In this document: positions 25,122 to 34,311 of the stretch, piece by piece | How the letters are laid out: every line of letters begins with the position of its first letter | Position numbering within the stretch: position 1 is the stretch's first letter | Assembly: GCA_964516815.1 (NCBI GenBank) | Contig: CAZEXK010000001.1 | Coordinates: 62,001-126,000, forward strand | Source: CAIJNA01 sp964516815 | Lineage (GTDB): Bacteria > Campylobacterota > Campylobacteria > Campylobacterales > Arcobacteraceae | Length of the DNA: 64,000 bases | Direction of reading: 5' to 3' | The notes under the pieces: model-generated | The model's input: only the letters and a program-made list of their open reading frames with translations | The model's database searches: none | What the model was told of the DNA's origin: nothing | Made by a program: the position numbers and the translations under genes

Positions 25122-25862
25122 TTAAGAATTTATTTTATCTTTTATCTCTCTTGCTATTTGAGTAATATGCGTTATTTTTTCTTTATTTGACAAAGAATTA
25201 TCTATTAGTTTCTCAACAAATGCACTACCAACAATTACCCCATCTACATTTTGTATTTTTTGTTTAGCAGTTTTCGCGTTTACTCCAAAACCCACATATA
25301 TTGGTGCTGATGTAGCTTCTTTAATATTAGAAATAACTTCACTTAAGTTTTCTTGCTTATTGGAACCCGTAATTCCAGCATATGCAACTAAATATATAAA
25401 CTCACTTGAATTTTGTGTTAGCATTTTTATTCTTTGCTTACTAGAAGTAGGTGCAACAAAATCAATAATGCTTTGATCATATTGTTTAAATAAATCTTTA
25501 TATTTTAAAGACTCTTCATAAGAAAGATCTGGAATGATTGCTCCTTTTATTGCAAACTTTTTCCCATGTTGTAAAAAGTTTTCTACACCATACTTATAAA
25601 ATGGATTCATATATCCCATCCAAAAAGTATCCATTTTTGGTGCTATTTGTGAACTTATCTCAAACAAATCATCAAGTTTAAAACCATTTTTTAATGCATT
25701 TAAACTTGCTTGCTCAATAATAGGTCCATCTGCAACTGGATCAGAAAAAGGAATGCCCAGTTCAAGAGTATCTACTCCTGCTTCTTTCATACTAAATGCT
25801 AAGTCTACTGTAAAATTATTACTAGGATAAGATGCAGTAATAAATCCAACTAATTTTTTCAT
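25122..25862 (-). CDS. trpA: Tryptophan synthase alpha chain
   Basis: TrpA splits indole-3-glycerol phosphate to indole and glyceraldehyde 3-phosphate. The 246-residue TIM barrel has the catalytic Glu in TLELGIPFSDPVADGP (near residue 35) and the late VGFGVNAKTAKQ phosphate-binding loop. Length is slightly short for the family (about 260-270). trpB and the rest of the pathway are not in the window, so this gene stands alone, between tRNA-Glu and panB (divergent). Confidence 0.93.
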   Translation of the reverse strand: MKKLVGFITASYPSNNFTVDLAFSMKEAGVDTLELGIPFSDPVADGPIIEQASLNALKNGFKLDDLFEISSQIAPKMDTFWMGYMNPFYKYGVENFLQHGKKFAIKGAIIPDLSYEESLKYKDLFKQYDQSIIDFVAPTSSKQRIKMLTQNSSEFIYLVAYAGITGSNKQENLSEVISNIKEATSAPIYVGFGVNAKTAKQKIQNVDGVIVGSAFVEKLIDNSLSNKEKITHITQIAREIKDKINS

Positions 25863-25887
25863 TAATAATTCTTTTAATTTTTTTTTG

Positions 25888-25893
25888 TATAAT
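25888..25893 (+). promoter_or_regulatory. Candidate -10 box for panB
   Basis: TATAAT preceded by a TTTTTTTTG tract, 35 bases before the panB ATG. The T-rich stretch in place of a -35 fits Campylobacterota sigma-70 promoters. Confidence 0.5.
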
Positions 25894-25927
25894 CACATAA
25901 TATCCAAAAATAACAAAGGGTTTGATT

Positions 25928-26713
25928 ATGAAACAAACAATATCTAGCATACAAAAAGCCAAAGGAAATAGAAAGTTATCTATGATTACTGCTTACGATG
26001 CATTATTTGCAAATCTATTTGATGAACAAGTAGATTTTATCTTAGTAGGTGATAGTTTAAATATGAGTTTTGCGGGGAATGAAGATACCCTAAGTGCAAC
26101 ACTTGAACAAATGATTTATCATACAACTGCTGTATGTAAAGGTGCAAAAAATACATTTATAATTTGTGATATGCCCTTTGGCACATATACAAACGAACAA
26201 GATGCTTTAAAAAATTGTGTCAAAGTATTCCAACAAACCAATGCTAGTGCAGTTAAAATAGAAGGTGGCAGTTCAAAAGCCAATATAGTAAAAGCACTTA
26301 CGTCAAATTCAATAGCCGTATGTGGACACATAGGTTTAATGCCACAAAACTTTAGAAGTGAAGGTGGATATAAAGTAAAGGGCAAAGATGAGAAAAGTAC
26401 ACAATCTCTTATTCAAGATGCAATAGATATCCAAAATGCAGGTGCATTTTGCTTAGTGCTTGAAGGTGTTAAAGAAAGTGCAGCAAAACAAATAACACAA
26501 GCTGTAAATATTCCAGTTATTGGTATTGGTGCTGGTATTCATGTAGATGGGCAAGTATTAGTATGGTCTGATATGTTAGGATTATTTGAACAATTTAAAC
26601 CAAAATTTGTAAGGCAATATATAAATGGAGCAAGTGAAGTTAAAAAAGCTGTTAAATCATATGTAAATGATGTAGAGAATTTATTATTTCCAAATGATAA
26701 TGAAAAGTACTAA
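25928..26713 (+). CDS. panB: 3-methyl-2-oxobutanoate hydroxymethyltransferase PanB
   Basis: PanB makes ketopantoate, the first committed step to pantothenate. The 261-residue barrel has ITAYDALFANLFD, the FILVGDSLNMSFAG metal site and IKIEGG-like VKIEGGSS, then GHIGLMPQ and VIGIGAG motifs. I chose the ATG at 25928 because AAAGGG lies 7 bases before it; the frame also runs back two codons to a TTG. panC and panD are not adjacent; the pantothenate kinase coaX is at 57634. Confidence 0.93.
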   Translation: MKQTISSIQKAKGNRKLSMITAYDALFANLFDEQVDFILVGDSLNMSFAGNEDTLSATLEQMIYHTTAVCKGAKNTFIICDMPFGTYTNEQDALKNCVKVFQQTNASAVKIEGGSSKANIVKALTSNSIAVCGHIGLMPQNFRSEGGYKVKGKDEKSTQSLIQDAIDIQNAGAFCLVLEGVKESAAKQITQAVNIPVIGIGAGIHVDGQVLVWSDMLGLFEQFKPKFVRQYINGASEVKKAVKSYVNDVENLLFPNDNEKY

Positions 26714-26766
26714 ATACATCTATTATTAATTAAAAACAATACTCTAAAGCTACTTTAAATTTATGT

Positions 26767-26772
26767 TATAAT
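26767..26772 (+). promoter_or_regulatory. Candidate -10 box for thiI
   Basis: TATAAT in the 89-base gap between panB and thiI, 30 bases before the ATG, which is itself preceded by AAGG. Confidence 0.45.
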
Positions 26773-26802
26773 TCGATTTACAACAAAATAAGGTTTTATA
26801 CT

Positions 26803-28269
26803 ATGAAAGAAGAACAAATAAACAAGCAAAAATTTATTTTAAAATTTTTCCCTGAAATTATGATAAAAGGCCCAAAGGCAAAAAGAGAGATGACAGGACA
26901 GCTTTATAATAATCTTCAAAAAATATTATTTAGAATATCAGATGATATTTATATAAAAAAACATTTTGATAAAATAGAAATATACACACCAAAACAATTT
27001 TTAAACAATGTTAGAGCACAATTATTATGTACTCCTGGAATTGAATTAATTTTAGAGGTTTTACAATTTGATAAAATAACTACAATTGATCAAATAAAAG
27101 AAATTCTTCATAAAAATACATTAGATAAAATAAAAGATAAAACTTTTGTATTAAGAGCTAAAAGAAGTGGAACACATGATTTTAAATCTACAGATATAGA
27201 ACAACAAGTTGGTGGTTATTTATTGGCTAAAGGTGATAGTAAAGGTGTTGATTTAAGAACCCCACAAATTACTTTAAATATTGAACTAATAAACAATCAA
27301 CTAAATATAGTAAATGAAAAGTACAAAGGATTATCAGGTTTTCCAATAGGTACACAAGGAAGTATTTTATCTTTAATGTCAGGTGGTTTTGATTCAACTG
27401 TAGCATCTTATTTAACAATGAAAAGAGGAATTAAAACTCATTTTATTTTTTTTAATTTAGGTGGAACTGCACATGAAATAGGAGTAAAACAAGTTGCTTA
27501 TTATTTATGGGATAAATTTGGTTCATCTCATAAAGTATCTTTTATAAGTATCAATTTTGATGATGTTGTAAGTGAAATTTTCAATAGTATTCATGAGAGT
27601 TATATGGGTGTTATGTTAAAAAGACTTATGTTGCAAGCTTCACAAAAAATTGCCGATGACTTAGGAATTGATGCGCTTTTGACAGGAGAAAGTGTAGCTC
27701 AAGTTTCAAGCCAAACACTAAGAAATTTAGCTCTTATAGATAAAGCTACTAATAAATTAATATTAAGACCTTTAAGCACAATGAATAAACCTGAAATAAT
27801 AGAAATAGCCAATAAAATAGGAACTAAAGAATTTGCTCAAGCTATGCCTGAATATTGTGGTGTAATTTCCAAAAATCCAGTTACTCATGGTTCATACGAC
27901 AGAGTGGAAAAAGAAGTGGCTAAATTTAATTATGATATTTTAGATAAATCAGTAATAAACGCAAAAAGTATAAATATCAATGAAATTATTAATGATATAT
28001 CAAATAATATTAGTAAAATACCTATTATTAGTGATATATCAAGTGGTGATTATGTGGTAATTGATATTAGACAAGGAGAACAATGTATTAGTACTTCTTG
28101 TGAAACTTTAAAAATTCCATTTCATAAGTTAAAAAATGAATTTAAGAAACTTCCTAAAAATAAAAAATATCTGTTTTATTGTGACAAAGGAATATTGAGT
28201 CAATTGCATGCACAATACTTAATAGACGAACAAAGCTATACAAATATCAAAATATACAGACCTATTTAA
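26803..28269 (+). CDS. thiI: tRNA 4-thiouridine synthase ThiI with rhodanese domain
   Basis: ThiI transfers sulfur to U8 of tRNA and can feed thiazole synthesis. The 488-residue protein has a ferredoxin-like/THUMP N-terminal half (residues 1-175), the PP-loop SGGFDS at 193-198, the conserved C352 in MPEYCGVIS, and a C-terminal rhodanese domain with C460 in FYCDKGILS. Both cysteines needed for the disulfide mechanism in the enterobacterial enzyme are present. Length matches the rhodanese-bearing form (482 in E. coli). Confidence 0.93.
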   Translation: MKEEQINKQKFILKFFPEIMIKGPKAKREMTGQLYNNLQKILFRISDDIYIKKHFDKIEIYTPKQFLNNVRAQLLCTPGIELILEVLQFDKITTIDQIKEILHKNTLDKIKDKTFVLRAKRSGTHDFKSTDIEQQVGGYLLAKGDSKGVDLRTPQITLNIELINNQLNIVNEKYKGLSGFPIGTQGSILSLMSGGFDSTVASYLTMKRGIKTHFIFFNLGGTAHEIGVKQVAYYLWDKFGSSHKVSFISINFDDVVSEIFNSIHESYMGVMLKRLMLQASQKIADDLGIDALLTGESVAQVSSQTLRNLALIDKATNKLILRPLSTMNKPEIIEIANKIGTKEFAQAMPEYCGVISKNPVTHGSYDRVEKEVAKFNYDILDKSVINAKSININEIINDISNNISKIPIISDISSGDYVVIDIRQGEQCISTSCETLKIPFHKLKNEFKKLPKNKKYLFYCDKGILSQLHAQYLIDEQSYTNIKIYRPI

Positions 28270-28397
28270 CTACAAAATTACAAATTATTATTTTCTTGCG
28301 TTAAATTAAGGTTAATTTAATTATAATTAGTTTTATTTATATTATTTGTGAAATAATGTAATACTATCTCAATACCTATTTATATAAGGAAATAATT

Positions 28398-30563
28398 ATG
28401 ATTATAAATTTAACATTTAAAAGCAAACTAATTTTATCAACTTTGCTAACAACTTTTGGATTAGGAATATTAGTATTCTTATTAAATTCGTCAATAAATC
28501 ATTTAAACAAATTAGAAAAAGCGCTAATAACTGTTGTTGAATTAAAAGCTGATATGTTAAAGTTAAGGAAGAATGAAAAAGATTTTTTACTTAGAAAATC
28601 ACTTAAATATAAAATTGAATTTGAAAAAAACATATTAATAATTCAAAAAGATTCTATAAAACTAACAAATGTTTTAAATGAATATGACATAGATAATAAA
28701 ATAGTAAATGAATTTGGAAAAATTATTATGAAGTATAGAGAACTATTTTTAAATATAATAAATAAACAAGAAGAAATAGGATTGAATTCCAAATTAGGAT
28801 TTTATGGTAGTCTTAGAAATTCTGTTCATAAAGTTCAAGATAATGCTATAAAATCAAATAACGATAAACTTTTAGCACATATATACGAATTAAGAAAATA
28901 TGAAAAAGATTTTATGCTAAGGCAAAATTTAAAATACGTAAAAAAATTTAAAAACTCTATTCATAATTTATTAAATACAAGTATTTCTAATATTGAACGT
29001 AAACATATAAATACATATCAACATGATTTTTTAAAATTAGTAAATGCACAAATTGTAATTGGCTTAGATAGTAAATCTGGTATTTATGGTGATATGAGGG
29101 CTACTGTACATAAGACAGAAGAACTTTTAAGCTTATTATCTAAGAATTTAACAGTGACAATAAAAAATGAACTTTCAAGCATTGAAAGAAGAAACTATTT
29201 AATTGCCTTTATTGTTATTGCATTAATTATTATTATTTCTATGTTTATAGTAAAAAGTTTAATATCATCTATCAAAAAATTTCAAAATGGCCTTCTTGAC
29301 TTTTTTATGTATTTAAATGGTGAAACCACAACAGTAACACCCCTTTATGATAAAGCAAATGATGAAATAGGTGAAATGGCAAAAGTTGTTAATAAAAACA
29401 TATTAAATATTAAAAATGGTATAGACCAAGATAGTAATGCTATGGATGATTTGATACAAATAGTTCAAAATGTCAAAAATGGATCTATGTCAAAAAGGGT
29501 TAAGGCAATACCTCATCATTCTTCATTAGTAGAAGTTAAGAATATTGTAAATTCCATGATTGACTATCTAGAAAGTTCAATTGGAAAAGATATTAATAAT
29601 ATTAAAAAAACACTAGAAGAATATTCTAATTTAAATTATACTATTAAAGTAGACAATGCAAATGGTTTAGTCGATACTGCATTAAATAATTTAGGGGATT
29701 CAATTACGGCCATGCTAGTTGTAAACAAATCAAATGGTATGATTTTACAAGAAAGTTCTGATATATTACATTCTAATGTTTCAGATTTAAACAGTGCTTC
29801 AATAACAGCCTCAAAATCTTTAGAAAAAACATCAGTTGCAATAGATGATATAAGAAAAAATATTTCTAATAATACAGAAAATATAGTGCAAATGTCCACA
29901 TACGCTTCATCTGTGACGAACTCTGCAAATGAAGGAGAAATATTAGCATCACAAACTACTACTGCTATGGATGAGATACAAAAAGAGGTGACAGCTATAA
30001 GTGATGCTATATCTATAATTGATCAAATTGCCTTTCAAACAAATATTTTATCTTTAAATGCTGCAGTAGAAGCAGCAACCGCTGGAGAAGCAGGAAAAGG
30101 ATTTGCAGTGGTTGCACAAGAAGTAAGAAATCTTGCTTCAAGAAGTGCAGAAGCCGCAAATGAAATAAAAAATCTAGTAACCACTGCTTCTAATAAAGCA
30201 AATAACGGAAAAGAAATATCTGACAAAATGATAGAAGGATATAATGAATTAAATGGCTACATCAATAACACTATTAATTTAATTCAAGATGTTGAATCTG
30301 CATCTAAAGAACAATTAATTGCAATAGAACAAATAAATACAGCAGTAATACAATTAGATGATCAAACTAAAAATAATACAAGTATTGCTAGTCAAACAGA
30401 AAATATAGCTGTACAAACAAAAAAAATTGCAAATGATATTGTAACTAATGTAAATAATAAAGAATTTTTAGGTAAAGACATAAAAGTTCCAACATTGGTA
30501 TTAAATGATTTAGAAGATGTAAAAGAAGATATAATAGAAGATGGAAAAGAAGATATAAATTAA
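28398..30563 (+). CDS. Methyl-accepting chemotaxis protein with HBM-type sensor
   Basis: The 721-residue chemoreceptor has a membrane helix at about residues 10-28 and a periplasmic region to about 265. That region carries the helical bimodular motif twice: LRKNEKDFLLRKSLKY and LRKYEKDFMLRQNLKY, each followed by a G-x-YG-x-(L/M)R-x-x-VHK motif. A second membrane helix lies at about 270-290, then HAMP-like segments. The cytoplasmic signalling tip reads IDQIAFQTNILSLNAAVEAA near residue 543. It is monocistronic with AAGGAAA before the ATG. HBM sensors bind organic acids in known cases; the ligand here is unknown. Confidence 0.9.
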   Translation: MIINLTFKSKLILSTLLTTFGLGILVFLLNSSINHLNKLEKALITVVELKADMLKLRKNEKDFLLRKSLKYKIEFEKNILIIQKDSIKLTNVLNEYDIDNKIVNEFGKIIMKYRELFLNIINKQEEIGLNSKLGFYGSLRNSVHKVQDNAIKSNNDKLLAHIYELRKYEKDFMLRQNLKYVKKFKNSIHNLLNTSISNIERKHINTYQHDFLKLVNAQIVIGLDSKSGIYGDMRATVHKTEELLSLLSKNLTVTIKNELSSIERRNYLIAFIVIALIIIISMFIVKSLISSIKKFQNGLLDFFMYLNGETTTVTPLYDKANDEIGEMAKVVNKNILNIKNGIDQDSNAMDDLIQIVQNVKNGSMSKRVKAIPHHSSLVEVKNIVNSMIDYLESSIGKDINNIKKTLEEYSNLNYTIKVDNANGLVDTALNNLGDSITAMLVVNKSNGMILQESSDILHSNVSDLNSASITASKSLEKTSVAIDDIRKNISNNTENIVQMSTYASSVTNSANEGEILASQTTTAMDEIQKEVTAISDAISIIDQIAFQTNILSLNAAVEAATAGEAGKGFAVVAQEVRNLASRSAEAANEIKNLVTTASNKANNGKEISDKMIEGYNELNGYINNTINLIQDVESASKEQLIAIEQINTAVIQLDDQTKNNTSIASQTENIAVQTKKIANDIVTNVNNKEFLGKDIKVPTLVLNDLEDVKEDIIEDGKEDIN

Positions 30564-30565
30564 AT

Positions 30566-30605
30566 TTTATATCTTCTTGCTAAGTAAGCAACTTAAGATA
30601 TAAAT
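30566..30605. terminator. Hairpin between convergent chemoreceptor and FAH-family genes
   Basis: TTTATATCTT with an inner TTGCT pairs with AGCAA and AAGATATAAA around AAGT, giving a long, symmetric stem that can act in both directions. It fills the gap between two convergent genes almost exactly. Confidence 0.6.
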
Positions 30606-31214
30606 TCATTTTACAATCCAAGTTGATTCAAGTATCAATAAATCATCGCAAAATATTTTTGCTTCGAACTTATCATTTACTTTATAAGTAGATACACCTT
30701 GTGGAGTTCCTGACATAATAATATCATTGTCACTTAAGCTCATAAAACTATCAATTTCTTCAAGCATATATTTTGGTTTATAAATCATATGTTCGTATTT
30801 AGCTTCTTGGCATAAAATATTATTTATAAACAATTGCATCTTAACATTTTGTATATTTCCATCAAATTTAATAAATTTACTAAAAACAGCAGAATTGTTA
30901 AATGACTTTGCCCTCTCCCATGGCAAACCTTTTTTTTTCATTTCATTTTGTAAATTAGCTTTTGTTAAATCAAGTCCAAAACCAATAGCTTCAATTTGTT
31001 TATTTTTAATTAAAAAACAAATTTCCCCTTCAAATCTTGTATCTTCACTAATAAAATATAATTCAGAACTAATACAGTTATTTGATTTATTAAATACCAC
31101 CATAGAATTGGGAGTTTCATTATTTAATTCTTTTATATGTTCTACATAATTTCTACCTATACACATTATTTTTGAGGGTACAATTTTTTCATTATCATAA
31201 ATTATTTTGTTCAT
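30606..31214 (-). CDS. Fumarylacetoacetate hydrolase-family protein
   Basis: The 202-residue protein has the compact FAH fold of fumarylpyruvate hydrolase/acylpyruvase enzymes: CIGRNYVEHIKELN (near residue 18), the metal-binding EGEICFLI (near residue 61), then AKSFNNSAVFSKFI, and a C-terminal LSDNDIIMSGTPQGVS. It likely cleaves a small 2,4-dioxo acid or acts as oxaloacetate decarboxylase/tautomerase in the YcgM manner; the substrate cannot be told. It is monocistronic and convergent with the chemoreceptor. Confidence 0.82.
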   Translation of the reverse strand: MNKIIYDNEKIVPSKIMCIGRNYVEHIKELNNETPNSMVVFNKSNNCISSELYFISEDTRFEGEICFLIKNKQIEAIGFGLDLTKANLQNEMKKKGLPWERAKSFNNSAVFSKFIKFDGNIQNVKMQLFINNILCQEAKYEHMIYKPKYMLEEIDSFMSLSDNDIIMSGTPQGVSTYKVNDKFEAKIFCDDLLILESTWIVK

Positions 31215-31317
31215 TTATTAACCTTAAGTATTTTTTTAAATTATGGTACAATAGTAGCTAATACAATTAAGAATTAGCTTATGTATTAGAAACTAAATAA
31301 TTAAGGATTATTAAATA

Positions 31318-31521
31318 ATGAAAATAGGTATAATTTTATTCATAATAGGAGTAGCTGTAATATTGTATGTATTAAGAGCACAACTTGATAAAAGTGTTTT
31401 AAAAAATGTAGGAATATTTATAGCAAGTATTTTGATATTGTATGGTGTGATTTTGTTTGTTCAGCCAAGCGATGATAAATATTTTGATTATACAAATACA
31501 ACAATCTCAAAAGATAAATAA
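31318..31521 (+). CDS. Small two-helix membrane protein
   Basis: This 67-residue protein is nearly all membrane: two helices at about residues 3-20 and 31-50 with a short K-rich loop (RAQLDKSVLKN) and a polar end. I recognise no family. AAGGATT precedes the ATG. Its stop is followed directly by the ATG of the DUF4139-like gene (no spacer), so the two are almost surely cotranscribed and probably translationally coupled. Confidence 0.65.
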   Translation: MKIGIILFIIGVAVILYVLRAQLDKSVLKNVGIFIASILILYGVILFVQPSDDKYFDYTNTTISKDK

Positions 31522-32916
31522 ATGAAAATAATTTATTCTTGTTGTTTAACTACAAGTTTATTATTTTCAAACACTATAAAAACTTCGGACTCAAAAGAAT
31601 TATCACTTAGTATTTATAACAACAATATAGCAATGGTGAATGATAAAAGAAATATTACTGCTTTAAACAATTCTAAGCATAAATTGATATATGAAGATAT
31701 CCCTACATCAATCATAGCACAATCTATAATGCCGATTTTTTCAAAAAATGCTATTTTATATTCACAAAACTATTCAGACAATCTTATTTCCCTAAATAAG
31801 CTTCTAAAGAAAAGTATAAATACTATGATAATATACAAAAAACAAATAGCACCTTTTAAATTTAAAAAGCAAAAAGCATTGTTGCTATCACTTGATCCAA
31901 TTATGATTCAATTAAAAGATGAAATAATATCAGATATAAAAAATGAAGATATTATTTTTAATAAAAATAATAATTTACTTTTAAAACCTAGAATAACATG
32001 GCATGTGAAATTACAAAAAGGAAATCAAGATTTAAATATAAATTATTTAACAAATAATATATCATGGAAAAGTGATTATATATTAAATCTTGATAATACT
32101 AATACTTTGAATGCTTGGGTTAGTATAAAAAATGATTCAGGACTTAGTTATAAAAATGCAAATATATATTGTATAGCGGGTGATGTAAGAAAAAACAATA
32201 ACAATATAATGCAAACAAGAAGTTATGTAAGAAAAGCAGAACTTCAAATGTCCGATTTTTCTAATGTAAAAGCAAAATCATTTCTTGCTTATAGTTTATA
32301 TAAAATGCCTTTTAAAATAAACTTAAATGATAAGGAAAGTAAACAAATAAATTTTATAAATAAAAAAAATATTAAAGTAACATCAAAAGCTAGTTCAGAA
32401 AACTCTATATATTTTCATAACTTTTCTAGTATAAAATCAAAAAAATTAACACACAAAATATATTTAAATAATACAAAAACTGATGGATTGGGAATATCAA
32501 TGCCAAAAGGTACTATAAGAGTATATAAAAATGATGGAAATATTTCACATTTTATTGGTGAGAATATTATTAAAAACTCATCAATTGGAAAAAAAATATC
32601 ATTTGATATAGGTAAGTTTTTTGATATAAGTGAAGATATTGAACAATTAGAATTTAAAAAAACAAAACAATTTATACAAAGTAAATATAAAAGAACTATA
32701 ACAAACAACACTAATAAAACTCAAATAATACAAATAAAAGAAAGTTATTACTCAAATAATAATAAAAAGATAACAAATAGTAATAATTGTAAAAATAATT
32801 GTGAGGTAATAAGCAATGGTAACTCATCATACACATATACAATCAAATTAAATGCATCTAGCAAATATGAATTGATTAGTGATTATAAAATGACATACTT
32901 ATTACATTTGAAATAA
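31522..32916 (+). CDS. Exported DUF4139-like protein
   Basis: The 464-residue product begins with a short signal peptide (MKIIYSCCLTTSLLFSNT). The middle shows the DUF4139 pattern: NYLTNNISWKSDYILNL (near residue 174), then LNAWVSIKNDSGLSYKNANIYCIAGDV (near residue 194). The C-terminal third is beta-rich and Asn-rich. The function of the family is unknown. The first 150 residues are AT-rich, lysine-rich and weakly conserved. It is paired with the small membrane protein upstream. Confidence 0.7.
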   Translation: MKIIYSCCLTTSLLFSNTIKTSDSKELSLSIYNNNIAMVNDKRNITALNNSKHKLIYEDIPTSIIAQSIMPIFSKNAILYSQNYSDNLISLNKLLKKSINTMIIYKKQIAPFKFKKQKALLLSLDPIMIQLKDEIISDIKNEDIIFNKNNNLLLKPRITWHVKLQKGNQDLNINYLTNNISWKSDYILNLDNTNTLNAWVSIKNDSGLSYKNANIYCIAGDVRKNNNNIMQTRSYVRKAELQMSDFSNVKAKSFLAYSLYKMPFKINLNDKESKQINFINKKNIKVTSKASSENSIYFHNFSSIKSKKLTHKIYLNNTKTDGLGISMPKGTIRVYKNDGNISHFIGENIIKNSSIGKKISFDIGKFFDISEDIEQLEFKKTKQFIQSKYKRTITNNTNKTQIIQIKESYYSNNNKKITNSNNCKNNCEVISNGNSSYTYTIKLNASSKYELISDYKMTYLLHLK

Positions 32917-33030
32917 AAGTAACACAATTAAAAATTAATTTAAGTCAATATTTGCTAGTATTCACTTAACATACTTTTATTTTACAATTCTTAAATTTTA
33001 TTTAAGATTCAAATAGTGGAAAACAAAAAG

Positions 33031-33123
33031 ATGGAAAACGATACATCAAATATGATGTTGGAAAACAAAAAAATGGAAAACAATAATGAAAAACAACAAT
33101 CAACACTACCTTTTTACAAGTGA
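33031..33123 (+). other. Met-rich short open frame overlapping the metK start
   Basis: A short open frame starts at ATG 33031 (or a GTG at 33016) and encodes five methionines in its first 15 codons (MENDTSNMMLENKKM), ending at TGA 33121-33123, 38 bases inside metK in another frame. It contains a direct repeat: 23 bases at 33017-33039 recur at 33059-33081 with one change, a 42-base period. No good ribosome site precedes it. It could be a methionine-sensing leader, or only a duplication of the metK start region. Confidence 0.3.
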
Positions 33124-34297
33124 AGTCGTAAGTCCAGGTCATCCAGATAAATGTGCGGATATAATCGCAGATTCTATTGTGGATAAATTAATCATAGGTG
33201 ATAAAAATTCAAGAGTAGCTTCTGAAGTATTTGTTGCAGGTAAGCATGTAATAATAGGTGGAGAAGTTAAAAGCAATACAAAAATTACAAATGAACAATA
33301 TAAACAAATAGCATTAGATGCCTTAGAAAAAATAGGATATTTTGATAATTCAAATTTTACTGATGAAGAATGTCTAAAGCCACAAAATATTCAAGTTCAG
33401 GTTTTACTAAATCAACAAAGTCCTGATATATCACAAGGTGTTGATCAACAAGATGGTGAAACAGGAGCAGGTGATCAAGGTATAATGTTTGGTTATGCAG
33501 ATAGTGAAACTAAAAACTATATGCCAAGTGCTATTACATATGCTAGAATATTAATGGAAAAAGTATATTCATATGCACTAAAAAATCCACATGAATTAGG
33601 TGTTGATATTAAAACTCAAGTTACTATGGATTATATTTCAAAAAATAATTTTGAATCTTGTAATCCTCAAAGAATAGATACTATTGTAGTATCAGCACCT
33701 TGTGTATCTTCTATGGATATAAATACTGTAAGAAAGTTAATTATGAGTTTGATAATTGATACTAATTTACCCAAAGAACTTTTTAACAAAGATGACTGTA
33801 TAATACATATTAACCCAACTGGAAAATATGTTAGTCACTCTTCGTTACATGACAGTGGACTTACAGGAAGAAAACTTATAGTAGATAGTTTTGGAGGATA
33901 TTCACCAATAGGTGGAGGAGCTCAAAGCAGTAAAGATTATACTAAAGTTGACAGAAGTGGATTGTATGCTGCTAGATGGATAGCAAAACACATAGTAGCT
34001 TCTTCATTAGCTAAAAAGTGTGTTGTTCAATTATCATATGCAATTGGAGTTGCTAAACCAACTTCAATTGCCGTTGATACATATGGAACATATACTAAAT
34101 TAAATGACGATGCGTTATCTAGCTTTGTTATGAATAGCTTTGCTTTAACGCCAAATTGGATTACTGAAAAATTTAACCTAGATAAACCTTCTAGCAAAAC
34201 CTTTTTATATGCAGATGTTGCAGCAAGAGGACAAGTTGGTCAAGAAGATTATCCTTGGGAAAAATTAGATGAATTAGAAATATTTAAGCAATTATAA
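33086..34297 (+). CDS. metK: S-adenosylmethionine synthetase
   Basis: MetK makes SAM from methionine and ATP. The 403-residue protein has TSEVVSPGHPDKCADIIADSI (near residue 11), GAGDQGIMFGYA (near residue 128), and the late GGGAQSSKDYTKVDRSG loop. The Mg and K ligands and substrate loop are present and length is normal (about 385-405). It is followed by accD after 14 bases. The leader has a repeated GGAAAAC element instead of a recognisable SAM riboswitch. Confidence 0.96.
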   Translation: MKNNNQHYLFTSEVVSPGHPDKCADIIADSIVDKLIIGDKNSRVASEVFVAGKHVIIGGEVKSNTKITNEQYKQIALDALEKIGYFDNSNFTDEECLKPQNIQVQVLLNQQSPDISQGVDQQDGETGAGDQGIMFGYADSETKNYMPSAITYARILMEKVYSYALKNPHELGVDIKTQVTMDYISKNNFESCNPQRIDTIVVSAPCVSSMDINTVRKLIMSLIIDTNLPKELFNKDDCIIHINPTGKYVSHSSLHDSGLTGRKLIVDSFGGYSPIGGGAQSSKDYTKVDRSGLYAARWIAKHIVASSLAKKCVVQLSYAIGVAKPTSIAVDTYGTYTKLNDDALSSFVMNSFALTPNWITEKFNLDKPSSKTFLYADVAARGQVGQEDYPWEKLDELEIFKQL

Positions 34298-34311
34298 TTA
34301 AGGAATAAATA

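Noticed and set aside
33001..33085. metK leader checked for a SAM riboswitch
   Set aside because: No SAM-I, SAM-II or SAM-III type helices could be recognised; only the repeated GGAAAAC element is present.
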